Shown: in pieces, positions 42,790-52,102 of the stretch | Layout: the number at the start of each line of letters is the position of its first letter | Numbering within the stretch: position 1 is the first letter of the stretch | Source of the DNA: Planococcus versutus | Lineage (GTDB): Bacteria; Bacillota; Bacilli; Bacillales_A; Planococcaceae | DNA length: 64,000 bases | NCBI RefSeq assembly: GCF_001186155.3 | Contig: NZ_CP016540.2 | Span: forward strand, 2,892,001 to 2,956,000 | Direction of reading: 5' to 3' | Translations under genes and position numbers: made by a program | The notes under the pieces: generated by a model | What the model was told of the DNA's origin: nothing | The model's input: only the letters and a program-made list of their open reading frames with translations | Databases searched by the model: none

Positions 42790-43352
42790 TTTGCATTCCT
42801 GCTCCCTAAATAATATTCTAACTATTTTAAATATACTGTACCTTGAGATTTTTCACAATCATTTTTGGTTATTATTTAAAGTAAATGTGAATAAAAAGTG
42901 AACTCCACCTATTATTTGATAATAATAGGTTTTAAGTAGGTATATTTACTTAACTAAATCAAAATAGGGTTATTTTTTGAAATAACAGGTAATTCTAATT
43001 TATAAACAAATAAAATAAGCATTTCTCATACTAAGCTTGAAAATTAAAAATAAATAAGTTCTATGAGCCCTTAGAAATTAAATATTGTATTTTTTACTAG
43101 AGCAGCCATAAGTATGTTAACTCCATTAAATACTTCTACATGCAGTTTGCAGAAAAATTTTGATTTCTAATCTATCTCGTTCTCATTTTATTTCAAACCG
43201 TCTGAATTTAATAACTATTTTAAAAAAACAATTTTTGATAAAGTGATTTAAACTCCTTCAAAATACTCTTTATAAATATATATTAAAAATAATTTTGATT
43301 TTTTTAATTAAAAAAAGTATTATGTTAGAATAAGCAAATGGAGGTTAAAGTT
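42790..43352. other. Long AT-rich intergenic region between XRE gene and peptide transporter
   Basis: 563 bp without a gene, visibly richer in A and T than the coding DNA around it. CCTATTATT / AATAATAGG (42908-42929) forms a hairpin. A long A/T-only tract near 43260-43320 precedes the ATGGAGG ribosome site of the transporter. It probably holds two divergent promoters and regulator sites. Nothing resembles a known riboswitch or RNA. Confidence 0.5.
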
Positions 43353-44849
43353 ATGTCTGAAAAGTATACTCGGCAACAAGTAGTTGACAGTGTTCCTCAA
43401 AAAGGCTTTTTTGGTAATCCAAAAGGACTTTTTACTTTATTCTTTACAGAATTCTGGGAACGTTTTTCTTATTATGGAATGCGCGCCATTCTAGTTTTCT
43501 ATATGTATTACGAAATTTCGGATGGCGGTCTTGGTCTTGACCAAACAACCGCTTTGTCCATCATGTCCATATACGGATCACTTGTTTACATGTCCGGAAT
43601 TATTGGGGGCTGGTTAGCCGATAGGATATTTGGGACGTCAAAGGCCGTTTTTTATGGTGGAATTCTTATTATGCTCGGGCATATTGCCTTAGCAATACCT
43701 GGTAATTTAGCGTTATTCTTTGTTTCAATGGTTCTGATTGTTCTTGGTACCGGTTTATTAAAACCAAACGTATCGAGTGTTGTAGGCGAAATTTACGCAG
43801 ACAATGATGATCGTCGCGATGCAGGATTCAGTATTTTCTATATGGGTATCAACATGGGTGGTTTCCTTGCCCCATTAATCGTTGGTACAGTTGGCATGAG
43901 AATCAGTTTTCACTTAGGATTCAGTATTGCAGCTGTCGGGATGTTTATTGGTTTAGTTATTTTCGTTTTAACGAAAAAGAAAAATCTTGGATTAGCGGGA
44001 ACGATTGTACCCAATCCGCTATTGCCTTCTGAACGCAAGAAAACGATTCTTATTTTTAGTATTAGTACATTAATCATTGCCGCAGCCGTAGCTATTGGCA
44101 TTCCAACAGGACTCTTAACTTTCGATAGCTTTGTCGCAATCGTCGGTATTTTTGGCATCATGATTCCAATCGCTTATTTCACTGTTATGTACCGCAGTAA
44201 GAAAACAACAGAAGTAGAGCGTTCACATTTACTAGCATACATTCCATTGTTCATTGCCTCAGTCATGTTCTGGGCTATCCAAGAACAAGGTTCAACCATT
44301 CTTGCAGCATACGCAGATAAACGAACAAACCTTGAATTTGCAGGCATTACAATTTCTCCTGCTTGGTTCCAATCGTTAAACCCATTATTCATCATCACGT
44401 TAGCTCCAGTATTTGCATGGTTATGGGTTAAGCTTGGAAACAAGCAACCGTCTATTCCGAAAAAATTCTCGCTTGGGTTATTATTTGCCGGATTGTCTTT
44501 CTTGGTTATTTTGCTACCGGTTTACTTTGGCGGACCAACAGCACTGGTCAATCCACTTTGGCTAGTACTTAGTTACTTTATCGTTGTATTAGGTGAGCTT
44601 TGTTTGTCGCCCGTTGGATTATCAGCAACTACGAAATTGGCACCTGCCGCTTTCTCAGCTCAAACAATGAGCCTGTGGTTCCTATCCAACGCAGCAGCTC
44701 AAGCTATCAATGCACAATTAGTTAAATTCTATACAGTCGAAAACGAAATGATGTACTTTGGTATCATCGGAGGAACGTCAATCGTTCTAAGTATTTTGCT
44801 ATTCGTCTTCGCACCACGTATCCAAGGATTTATGAAAGGCGTCCGTTAA
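43353..44849 (+). CDS. dtpT: POT-family proton-dependent oligopeptide transporter
   Basis: 498 residues with about fourteen membrane helices. The POT/PTR2 signatures are present: FFTEFWERFSYYGMRAILVF (ExxERFxYYG, about 24-43) couples protons to peptide uptake, and FSIFYMGINMGGFLAPLIVG is the second family signature. It imports di- and tripeptides. The ATG at 43353 is used because GGAGG lies seven bases upstream; an earlier ATG overlaps that site. It is a single gene after a long AT-rich control region. Confidence 0.92.
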   Translation: MSEKYTRQQVVDSVPQKGFFGNPKGLFTLFFTEFWERFSYYGMRAILVFYMYYEISDGGLGLDQTTALSIMSIYGSLVYMSGIIGGWLADRIFGTSKAVFYGGILIMLGHIALAIPGNLALFFVSMVLIVLGTGLLKPNVSSVVGEIYADNDDRRDAGFSIFYMGINMGGFLAPLIVGTVGMRISFHLGFSIAAVGMFIGLVIFVLTKKKNLGLAGTIVPNPLLPSERKKTILIFSISTLIIAAAVAIGIPTGLLTFDSFVAIVGIFGIMIPIAYFTVMYRSKKTTEVERSHLLAYIPLFIASVMFWAIQEQGSTILAAYADKRTNLEFAGITISPAWFQSLNPLFIITLAPVFAWLWVKLGNKQPSIPKKFSLGLLFAGLSFLVILLPVYFGGPTALVNPLWLVLSYFIVVLGELCLSPVGLSATTKLAPAAFSAQTMSLWFLSNAAAQAINAQLVKFYTVENEMMYFGIIGGTSIVLSILLFVFAPRIQGFMKGVR

Positions 44850-44889
44850 TCTCTAGAAAAGCCTTATTCCTAGTCAGTTCTGACAGACG

Positions 44890-44912
44890 TAAGAAAAGCG
44901 GAAGCCGCTATC
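44890..44912 (+). repeat. Short fragment of the hairpin repeat family
   Basis: GTAAGAAAAGCGGAAGCCGC matches the start of the repeat unit at 17497 (CCAGAAAAGCGTAAGCGCCC) and the reverse complement of the one at 63327-63477. The remainder of the unit is absent. Confidence 0.5.
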
Positions 44913-44919
44913 TAACCTA

Positions 44920-44955
44920 AAAAACGCCCGACAGTTTTTACTGTCGGGCGTTTTT
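44920..44955. terminator. Bidirectional terminator
   Basis: AAAAACGCCCGACAGT / ACTGTCGGGCGTTTTT with a four-base loop between the convergent peptide transporter and pentapeptide genes. Confidence 0.92.
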
Positions 44956-44977
44956 CGATTCTTTCCATAAAGCATTT

Positions 44978-45616
44978 CTATCGCTCTACAATCATGCCCA
45001 TTTGACGAGCAAACGCAATCGCTTGATCAGAAGACACTGTGCAGCCTTGAAGCTTGTCAATCGACACTTGGATGCTTTCGAATGTGTTCGAGCTTAAGTC
45101 AATGCCTTGGAGACTTGTTTGTGTAAAGTTGGTATCATTCATATCGCACATACAGAATTCACTAGCTTTGAGTTCCATCTCATAAAAGTCAGAAAACCGC
45201 ATAGAAGAAGAAACAAAACTTACCGTGTTGCATAGAGAGAAACCGAATGTCGCGTAATTCAAGATGCACTCATCAAAAAGTGTATGGCGAATTCCTGCTT
45301 CAGTAAAATTAGCTCCCATTAATTTGGAGTTGCGAAATTCCGTACGATGAAAAACCGCACGGCTCAAATCGATATTCGACAAATCACAATTCAAAAAGAG
45401 TACATCCACGAATTCTGAGCGCGGCCAACTAATTTCAAGAAAGTTAACATTTTCAAATACTACACGGTCTATATGAAGAGCTTCTTCTGTACTAAAATCT
45501 ATAGTTTCTTGTGTAATTTGACAATTGCTTATGTATTGGTCGTCTAATGCATCGACAAAAGAACGTGTTTCTAAATCCTTTGGAAGGATTGGTTCTAACC
45601 TTTTGTTTTTTTTCAT
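44978..45616 (-). CDS. Pentapeptide-repeat protein
   Basis: 212 residues built of degenerate A(D/N)LXX-type pentapeptides from about 45 to 190 (for example FLNCDLSNIDLSRAVF, NSKLMGANFTEAG and TNFTQTSLQGIDLSSNTF), predicting a right-handed quadrilateral beta-helix. There is no signal peptide, so it is cytosolic. Some relatives mimic DNA and protect gyrase from quinolones; others have no known role, and nothing here decides. It lies 65 bp after the Usp-like gene on the same strand, but a hairpin terminator separates them. Confidence 0.88.
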   Translation of the reverse strand: MKKNKRLEPILPKDLETRSFVDALDDQYISNCQITQETIDFSTEEALHIDRVVFENVNFLEISWPRSEFVDVLFLNCDLSNIDLSRAVFHRTEFRNSKLMGANFTEAGIRHTLFDECILNYATFGFSLCNTVSFVSSSMRFSDFYEMELKASEFCMCDMNDTNFTQTSLQGIDLSSNTFESIQVSIDKLQGCTVSSDQAIAFARQMGMIVER

Positions 45617-45643
45617 AATACTGACTTCCTTTCATGAACATAT

Positions 45644-45675
45644 AAAAGACCACTCCAGTATCAGAGCAGTCTTTT
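45644..45675 (-). terminator. Terminator of the Usp-like gene
   Basis: Minus-strand AAAAGACTGCTC / GAGTGGTCTTTT with an eight-base loop, directly downstream of the stop codon. Confidence 0.78.
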
Positions 45676-45681
45676 AGACAT

Positions 45682-46374
45682 TTATTTATTTTTCACTAGC
45701 TCTTTATCTAAACATTTATCAATAATTTCAGGCAAGTCGATTCGATCTTCTGTCACTTCAACTTGGTATAATTTATTGTCATGCATGAATTTAAAGATCC
45801 CATTATCAAAGTCTGTGCCAATTTCTTTAAAGAAAATCCCTTCAAGCTGACAGCTTTTCGATTGCGTGAAATTGACTTTATAGCTATCGCCGTCTTTCAT
45901 CAAGTAACAGCGTACGCCTTTTTCAAACTCGTCCCCTTCAACGCCTTTAACTGTGCGTGCCACCGAAACGACATGCAAGTCCACAAATGGAATTTCACGA
46001 AGCAGCATATTTAAGAAAGATCCTTTAGTGATTTCTTCCCATCTACTTTTCGCTGTTTGCCCAATAATGATTTGAGTTACATTGTGGTCATGTGCTACTT
46101 CAGCGATAACTTTTGCAGAGGGGCGTTTTTCATTATCACGAACAATAAACTCCTCAGCTCCGTATTCTTCAGCAAGCTCTTTCCATCGTTGCATATAGGA
46201 AACTTTGTCTGCATCAAATTCATCCACAGATTTCGAGTCTACTGTTAAAATATACAAAGGACAGTCCAACATGGTCGCCAATTTATTTCCCCGATGGATT
46301 AATCGTTCTCCATTTGGTCCGTAAAAAACACATACCAAAATGCTTTCATCCATGCGTCCTCTGATTTTTTTCAT
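45682..46374 (-). CDS. Universal-stress-like (KdpD Usp-type) protein with extra C-terminal domain
   Basis: 230 residues. Residues about 10-140 form a Usp-type alpha/beta domain as found in KdpD sensors: ILVCVFYGPNGERLIHRG at the start, a central VIAEVAHDHNVTQIIIGQT and KSRWEEITKGSFLNMLLRE. The KdpD kinase and membrane helices are absent. The C-terminal 85 residues (GVRCYLMKDGDSYKVNFTQS onward) are a separate small domain that I do not recognise. GGGGTG precedes the ATG. It diverges from the mrp operon; a link to ion or osmotic stress is suggested only by that position and the KdpD resemblance. Confidence 0.72.
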   Translation of the reverse strand: MKKIRGRMDESILVCVFYGPNGERLIHRGNKLATMLDCPLYILTVDSKSVDEFDADKVSYMQRWKELAEEYGAEEFIVRDNEKRPSAKVIAEVAHDHNVTQIIIGQTAKSRWEEITKGSFLNMLLREIPFVDLHVVSVARTVKGVEGDEFEKGVRCYLMKDGDSYKVNFTQSKSCQLEGIFFKEIGTDFDNGIFKFMHDNKLYQVEVTEDRIDLPEIIDKCLDKELVKNK

Positions 46375-46673
46375 TTATGTTCACCCCCCTGAGAATATCA
46401 TTCAGAACCTGATATTCAAAACTATGAAATTATACTTCCTCTACTAAAGAAAATCAAGAGTTTCAGTCCACAATCCACTAATTGAACTTCTTAACTTTTG
46501 TTTGATACTTGCGTGACAAATGAAAAGTCTGTTGATTTCCTGTATAATTTAATTTGATTGCTTTATGATCCTCAATCGACTAAGAGAGACGAAACTCTTC
46601 CCTTCATTATATACACGTTCACAAACTTATTCAGCCATAAGAGCTTATTTACTCTACTACAGGAGGTTTTGCT
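46375..46673. other. Intergenic control region of the mrp operon
   Basis: 299 bp between the divergent Usp-like gene and mrpA. TATAAT near 46541-46546 is a good -10 box but has no clear -35. AGGAGG lies just before the mrpA GTG. No riboswitch is recognised. Confidence 0.5.
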
Positions 46674-49076
46674 GTGTATCTTTTGATTTTAGCCATTTTA
46701 ATCCCTTTTTTTGTTGCTGCGTTGATGCCGCTCATACATAAACGACTGGAACCATTTCATCTCGGTTGGTTCGTCTTACTCGTTCCACTTGTACTGTTCG
46801 CTTTGTTTGTTAGTCAAATCCCAGCTATTTCTAATGGCGACACATTGATCCAAACTATTCACTGGATTCCTTCAATAGGCATTAATTTCACTGCCTACTT
46901 GGACGGCCTCGGTTTAATTATGGCACTACTCATTACTGGCATGGGTAGTCTAGTTGTTCTTTACTCCATCTACTATTTATCACCATCTGATTCTTTTCCG
47001 CATTTTTACGCTTACCTATTGCTGTTTATGGGAGCAATGCTTGGCGTGGTCTTATCTGATAACCTCATTGTGTTGTATGTATTCTGGGAATTAACCAGTA
47101 TTTCCTCTTTCCTATTGATTGCTTTTTGGTATCATCGTAAAAATTCACGGTACGGTGCTCAAAAATCGTTATTAATCACCGTTTTTGGCGGATTAGGTAT
47201 GCTTGCTGGATTTTTAATGCTGCATGGCATAACAGGTACGTTTAGTATTCGTGAAATTATTGCCGTGATGGTCCAATATACTGATCATGGCTTGTTTTAC
47301 CCCGCGATGTTCTTGATTTTACTCGGAGCATTTACAAAATCAGCGCAATTTCCTTTTCATATTTGGTTGCCGGATGCTATGGAAGCACCGACCCCGGTCA
47401 GTGCTTATTTGCACTCTGCAACAATGGTGAAAGCGGGTTTGTATTTAGTGGCTCGGTTTACCCCTATTTTCGGCGGCACCGCCTCTTGGTTTTGGACGGT
47501 TACGATTGTGGGGCTTATCACACTGTTCTGGGGAGCTTTTTGCGCAGTCCGACAAACCGATTTAAAAGCGCTTCTGGCGTATTCTACAATTAGCCAACTA
47601 GGCTTAATCATGAGTTTGCTCGGTCTCGGCTCAGCCGCTTTGCATTTTGGTGATGGTGAACAAGGTGCATTATACGGTTTAGCTATCTTTGCCGCTTTGT
47701 TTCATCTGGTCAATCATTCGACATTCAAAGGTGCACTTTTCATGGTCGTCGGCATTATCGATCACCAAGTGGGCACACGCGACATCCGAAGACTCGGTGG
47801 ACTCATGGCCGCATTGCCCATTACCTTTACTTTTGCTGTAATTGGTAGCTTTTCAATGGCGGGTCTGCCATTTTTCAATGGGTTTTTAAGTAAAGAAATG
47901 TTCTTTGCTTCTACGGTAAATGCTGTGGGTCTGCCTCTATTTGGCGTGCCTACATGGGGCTTGCTGATTCCACTTATTGCTTGGATCGCTTCTGTCTTTA
48001 CGTTTGTTTACTGTATGATTTTTGTGTTCCGAACGTTTTTTGGGACACCACAACTCAAAAAAGTCGACAGAAAACCTGTCGAGCCGACACTCGGCATGTT
48101 AATTTCTCCAGCGATTCTTTGCGTATTGATTATTGGCTTGTTTTTTGCTCCCAACTTATTGGGCGATCATTTATTAAAACCTGCATTACAAGGGATTATT
48201 CCCGACATTTCAGGCGCGGCTCCTCAAATTTCTGCTTGGCACGGTGTGAACATTGAATCGTTGATGACCTTCGGTATTATTGCTGTTGGAACTTTGTTGT
48301 TTTTATCATTACGCCGTTGGATCATCATTTACCGACTTCAACCTGCAGGATGGACATTTACCGCGTTTTACAATGCCTTTTTAAAAGGGTTAAAACAAAC
48401 AGCCAATTGGACGACTACGCATTATATGACTGGTCACTTACCAGCTTATTTTTCTTATATCTTTTTGTTCTTCATAGTTGTTGCGGGAGGCACATTTGTT
48501 TATACAGACGCTTTAGCAATCGACTTTACAAACGATTCTCCGATCAGCTTATATGAAGCACTACTAACTGCTGTGATGGCTATTGCTGCCATTAGCATTT
48601 TGTTTACCAAGTCTCATCTTTCAGCCATTTTGTTAAATGGTGTATTAGGATTTTCAATCGCTATTTTCTTTGTGTTGTTCCGTGCACCTGACCTTGCCTT
48701 AACTCAATTGGTGATTGAAACAGTGACCACGGTCCTTTTCTTGCTATGCTTTCATTTTTTACCTGAATGGACAACTGAACGTTCTTCCAAACGAATCAAA
48801 GTCCGAAATGCCGTCATAGCCATTGGGGCTGGCGTGACTGTGACTTTAATCGGATTAACGGTTAATAGTGGACCATTATTCGATAGCATTTCTAGTTATT
48901 TTGAAAACTCCTATGAACTGACGGGTGGAGACAATATTGTGAACTCCATTTTAGGAGATTTTCGTGCATTTGATACGATGCTCGAATCGCTTGTGTTGTT
49001 CATTGCAGGTCTTGGCGTTTATACCTTGATCCGTTTAAAACTGGGAAAGGGGCCTGAAAAAGATGAACATCAATGA
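46674..49076 (+). CDS. mrpA: Na+/H+ antiporter subunit MrpA
   Basis: 800 residues, the standard MrpA length, with about twenty membrane helices. The N-terminal two thirds are NuoL-like proton-channel sequence (YVFWELTSISSFLLIAFWYH with the conserved Glu, LPDAMEAPTPVSAYLHSATMVKAG with Lys). The C-terminal third resembles MbhD/MrpB-like parts (FVLFRAPDLALTQLVIETVT). With the other six subunits it exports Na+ in exchange for H+, supporting alkali and salt tolerance. Translation starts at GTG with CAGGAGG upstream. It overlaps mrpB by 14 bp. Confidence 0.95.
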   Translation: MYLLILAILIPFFVAALMPLIHKRLEPFHLGWFVLLVPLVLFALFVSQIPAISNGDTLIQTIHWIPSIGINFTAYLDGLGLIMALLITGMGSLVVLYSIYYLSPSDSFPHFYAYLLLFMGAMLGVVLSDNLIVLYVFWELTSISSFLLIAFWYHRKNSRYGAQKSLLITVFGGLGMLAGFLMLHGITGTFSIREIIAVMVQYTDHGLFYPAMFLILLGAFTKSAQFPFHIWLPDAMEAPTPVSAYLHSATMVKAGLYLVARFTPIFGGTASWFWTVTIVGLITLFWGAFCAVRQTDLKALLAYSTISQLGLIMSLLGLGSAALHFGDGEQGALYGLAIFAALFHLVNHSTFKGALFMVVGIIDHQVGTRDIRRLGGLMAALPITFTFAVIGSFSMAGLPFFNGFLSKEMFFASTVNAVGLPLFGVPTWGLLIPLIAWIASVFTFVYCMIFVFRTFFGTPQLKKVDRKPVEPTLGMLISPAILCVLIIGLFFAPNLLGDHLLKPALQGIIPDISGAAPQISAWHGVNIESLMTFGIIAVGTLLFLSLRRWIIIYRLQPAGWTFTAFYNAFLKGLKQTANWTTTHYMTGHLPAYFSYIFLFFIVVAGGTFVYTDALAIDFTNDSPISLYEALLTAVMAIAAISILFTKSHLSAILLNGVLGFSIAIFFVLFRAPDLALTQLVIETVTTVLFLLCFHFLPEWTTERSSKRIKVRNAVIAIGAGVTVTLIGLTVNSGPLFDSISSYFENSYELTGGDNIVNSILGDFRAFDTMLESLVLFIAGLGVYTLIRLKLGKGPEKDEHQ

Positions 49077-49485
49077 CGTAATTTTAAAAACAGTCTCCAA
49101 AGCCGTTGTGTTAATCATTTTCACTTTCGGCATTTACTTATTTTTTTCTGGGCATAATCAGCCAGGTGGCGGATTTATTGGTGGATTGGTCATTGCTTCT
49201 GCATTTGTTTTAATGTTTTTATCTTATGACTCCGAAACCGTGAGCGATGCATTGCCTATTGATTTTAAAAAACTTTCTGCACTTGGCGTTTTACTCGCTA
49301 TGATGAGTGGCGTGGCTCCTTTGTTTTTCGGCAAAGCATTTTTAAGTCAAAGTTTTGGCTATTTTGATTTGCCGATTTTCGGAAAAACCGAATTAGCAAC
49401 TGTTACCATATTCGAAGCCGGCATCGCATTAACGGTTATAGGCGTTGTCGTGAACATAATTCTTAGTATAAGTGAGGATGAGTAG
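49063..49485 (+). CDS. mrpB: Na+/H+ antiporter subunit MrpB
   Basis: 140 residues, four membrane helices. FGIYLFFSGHNQPGGGFIGGLV is the MrpB/MnhB signature (broken here as FFSGHNQPGGGFIGG). It is an essential subunit of the hetero-oligomeric Mrp complex. The ATG lies within the end of mrpA, and mrpC follows after 3 bp, so expression is coupled. Confidence 0.94.
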   Translation: MNINDVILKTVSKAVVLIIFTFGIYLFFSGHNQPGGGFIGGLVIASAFVLMFLSYDSETVSDALPIDFKKLSALGVLLAMMSGVAPLFFGKAFLSQSFGYFDLPIFGKTELATVTIFEAGIALTVIGVVVNIILSISEDE

Positions 49486-49488
49486 CCT

Positions 49489-49827
49489 GTGGAATCTATG
49501 ATCATTGTTTTGGTCGGCGTCCTTACCACGGTCGCCATCTATCTAGTTTTATCCAAAAACGTGGTTCGCGTTATTTTAGGAACGGCGATTTTATCTCATG
49601 CAGTGCATTTGCTCATCTTGTCGATGGGAGATTTAAAAATAGGAACGGTTCCTCTTCTTGGTGAAGAGGCATCTACATATGTAGATGCCTTACCACAAGC
49701 TTTGATTTTGACAGCGATTGTCATTAGCTTTGCTGTGACTGCATTTATTCTCGTGCTTGCTTATCGAGCTTATCAAGAGCTAGGAACCGATGACTTAGGC
49801 GCTATGAGAGGTTCTCAAGATGAATAG
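49489..49827 (+). CDS. mrpC: Na+/H+ antiporter subunit MrpC
   Basis: 112 residues, three membrane helices, NuoK-like. VVRVILGTAILSHAVHLLIL and DALPQALILTAIVISFAVTA are the conserved segments. The start is a GTG directly after mrpB. It overlaps mrpD by 8 bp. Confidence 0.94.
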   Translation: MESMIIVLVGVLTTVAIYLVLSKNVVRVILGTAILSHAVHLLILSMGDLKIGTVPLLGEEASTYVDALPQALILTAIVISFAVTAFILVLAYRAYQELGTDDLGAMRGSQDE

Positions 49828-51304
49828 CCTGTTAGTATTCCCTATGTTGTTGCCAATCATTGTCGGTGTGTTGTTGATCTTTCTTCGGACTTACGGGCGT
49901 CTCCAAGCATGGGTCAGTATCGGAGCAATGGTCATAACCACAAGCATTTCCGGTTTTCTGTTGCATCAAGTTCAAACGAACGGCATTATTCGTTTAGACT
50001 TTGGTGGCTGGGAACCACCTTTTGGTATTTTGTTTGTTGCCGATTCGTTTTCTGTGTTGCTCGTTTTAACAGCTAGTTTAATCACAGCGATTTGCTTAAG
50101 TTATGCATTAATTTCTACAAGCAAAGAACTTCAAACGATGTATTTTTATCCTACTGTCTTGTTTTTGATTGCTGGCGTTAACGGATCTTTTTTAACAGGT
50201 GATTTGTTCAATTTATTTGTCTGTTTTGAAGTGATGTTATTGTCGTCGTATGTCTTATTAACTTTAGGAAATTCCAAACGACAATTGAGAGAAGCCATCA
50301 AATACGTTTCGATTAATATTGTTTCGTCTTGGTTCTTTCTTGTCGCATTAGCTTTTCTGTATGGAACTCTCGGCACATTGAATATGGCGCATATGGCTGT
50401 GCGTGTAGCCGAAGTTGGTCAAACCCCTCTTTTAACCACAATTAGCATTGTGTTTTTAATCGTTTTCAGCTTAAAAGCGGGGTTGTTGCTGTATTTCTGG
50501 CTCCCAGGTTCTTATAGTTCTCCGCCAATCGTCACTTCAGCATTATTTGGGGCCTTGTTAACGAAAGTAGGAATTTACGCTCTTTTCCGAGTTTTTTCGC
50601 TCATTTTTTACCACCAACCGGAAGTTACTCATACCATTATTGGCGTGATGGCTGCATTAACGTTAATCGGCGGTAGTTTAGGCGCAATTGCCTTTAACGA
50701 TATTCGCAGCATTGCAGCTTATAATGTGGTCATTGCGGTTGGGTTTATGCTTGTCGGCTTGGCGATTTCTACACCATCAGCCATTGAAGGCTCTATTTAT
50801 TACGTCATTCACGATATGGTAGCAAAAGCTTTATTGTTTTTGGTCATCGGTACCATGGTCACATTAAGTGGAACTTCAAAAATGGCCGGAATGAGTGGGT
50901 TAATGAAAAACTACCCTCTACTTGGCTGGTCGTTCTTTATTACGATGCTTTCACTCGCGGGCATTCCACCGCTTAGTGGATTTATCGGCAAGATTCTATT
51001 ATCAAGTGCAGCCATTGATAGTGGCTCATATGTATTATTAGCACTTGCCTTACTTTCAAGTTTATTCGTGCTTTACTCTTTGCTTCGGATCTTTAAAAAC
51101 TGCTTTTGGGGTGAAACCATTGTCAGTAAAGAAGAGCAATTGCCTCTGCGCAGAGGCGTATTAATTCCTTGTTTAGTGTTGGTTGCGTTAACGATTGCTC
51201 TTGGGTTAGGCACTGAATACATGGCGCCTTATATTACAAACGCAGCTGAAACTCTACTAAATCCGGACATTTACGTTGATGCGGTATTGGGCAACATTCA
51301 GTAA
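49820..51304 (+). CDS. mrpD: Na+/H+ antiporter subunit MrpD
   Basis: 494 residues, about fourteen membrane helices, NuoN/M-like. FNLFVCFEVMLLSSYVLLTL carries the conserved glutamate (about 137) of the proton path, and SLKAGLLLYFWLPGSYSSPP has the conserved Lys and the loop before the broken helix. It forms the second proton-translocating module beside MrpA. The start lies inside the mrpC end. Confidence 0.95.
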   Translation: MNSLLVFPMLLPIIVGVLLIFLRTYGRLQAWVSIGAMVITTSISGFLLHQVQTNGIIRLDFGGWEPPFGILFVADSFSVLLVLTASLITAICLSYALISTSKELQTMYFYPTVLFLIAGVNGSFLTGDLFNLFVCFEVMLLSSYVLLTLGNSKRQLREAIKYVSINIVSSWFFLVALAFLYGTLGTLNMAHMAVRVAEVGQTPLLTTISIVFLIVFSLKAGLLLYFWLPGSYSSPPIVTSALFGALLTKVGIYALFRVFSLIFYHQPEVTHTIIGVMAALTLIGGSLGAIAFNDIRSIAAYNVVIAVGFMLVGLAISTPSAIEGSIYYVIHDMVAKALLFLVIGTMVTLSGTSKMAGMSGLMKNYPLLGWSFFITMLSLAGIPPLSGFIGKILLSSAAIDSGSYVLLALALLSSLFVLYSLLRIFKNCFWGETIVSKEEQLPLRRGVLIPCLVLVALTIALGLGTEYMAPYITNAAETLLNPDIYVDAVLGNIQ

Positions 51305-51335
51305 ATCCACTTTTTCTTGAAAGGAGTGACGTAGC

Positions 51336-51821
51336 ATGCCCGCTCAGTTTTTATTAAATCTCACCATCGCCTTCTTATGGACGTTATTAATGGACGAGAA
51401 CGCTTTTTATCTCTCGACCTTTTTAACAGGCTATTTAATTGGCATCGGAATTTTGTTTTTGATGCATCGCTTTTTTGGAACTAAGTTCTACTTATTGCGT
51501 GTCTACTCTACGATTAAACTATTGTTTATTTTTAATTCGGAATTATTTCAATCGAGTTTGCTTATTATGAAGCAAATATTAAGCCCAAAATTAGACATTA
51601 AGCCTGGAATTTTTACTTATGAACATAGCATGGAAGGCGATTACGAGTTGACCACGCTTGCTCTTTTGCTTACATTGACTCCAGGTTCTGTCGTGATGGA
51701 AGTTTCACCAGATGGCAGAACCTTCTACATCCACGCAATGGACGTCGAAAGTTCTCGTGACTCTGTATTAAAGTCGATTAAAGTGTTTGAAAAAGCGATT
51801 ATGGAGGTGACGAGAAATTGA
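51336..51821 (+). CDS. mrpE: Na+/H+ antiporter subunit MrpE
   Basis: 161 residues. Two to three N-terminal membrane helices and a cytosolic C-terminal domain with LALLLTLTPGSVVMEVSPDG, the MrpE signature. AAAGGAGTG precedes the ATG. It overlaps mrpF by 4 bp. Confidence 0.94.
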   Translation: MPAQFLLNLTIAFLWTLLMDENAFYLSTFLTGYLIGIGILFLMHRFFGTKFYLLRVYSTIKLLFIFNSELFQSSLLIMKQILSPKLDIKPGIFTYEHSMEGDYELTTLALLLTLTPGSVVMEVSPDGRTFYIHAMDVESSRDSVLKSIKVFEKAIMEVTRN

Positions 51822-52102
51822 TCGATACTATACTGACAATTGCCTTATCGTTGTTTATTTTAGCAATCATTCTCGCTTTGTACCGTATCATTTGGGGGCC
51901 TTCTATGCCCGATCGTGTAGTGGCACTGGATATGATTGGCGTAAATTTGATTTCAGGAGTTGCTGTATTTTCAGTCGTTCTCAATACACACGCTTTTCTC
52001 GAAGTCATTTTAATTGTAGGGATTTTAGCATTTATTAGCACGCTTGCGTTGGCACGGTTTGTGGAAAGGGGCGATATCGTTGAGCATAAACATGATCGGT
52101 GA
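51818..52102 (+). CDS. mrpF: Na+/H+ antiporter subunit MrpF
   Basis: 94 residues, three membrane helices. YRIIWGPSMPDRVVALDMIG is the conserved MrpF segment. It starts at TTG, overlapping the mrpE stop, with GGAGGTG upstream inside mrpE. It overlaps mrpG. Confidence 0.93.
   Translation: MIDTILTIALSLFILAIILALYRIIWGPSMPDRVVALDMIGVNLISGVAVFSVVLNTHAFLEVILIVGILAFISTLALARFVERGDIVEHKHDR

Noticed and set aside
46541..46673. Riboswitch upstream of mrpA
   Set aside because: No conserved aptamer core (ydaO, kinG-like or other) could be recognised and no terminator/antiterminator pair is evident.
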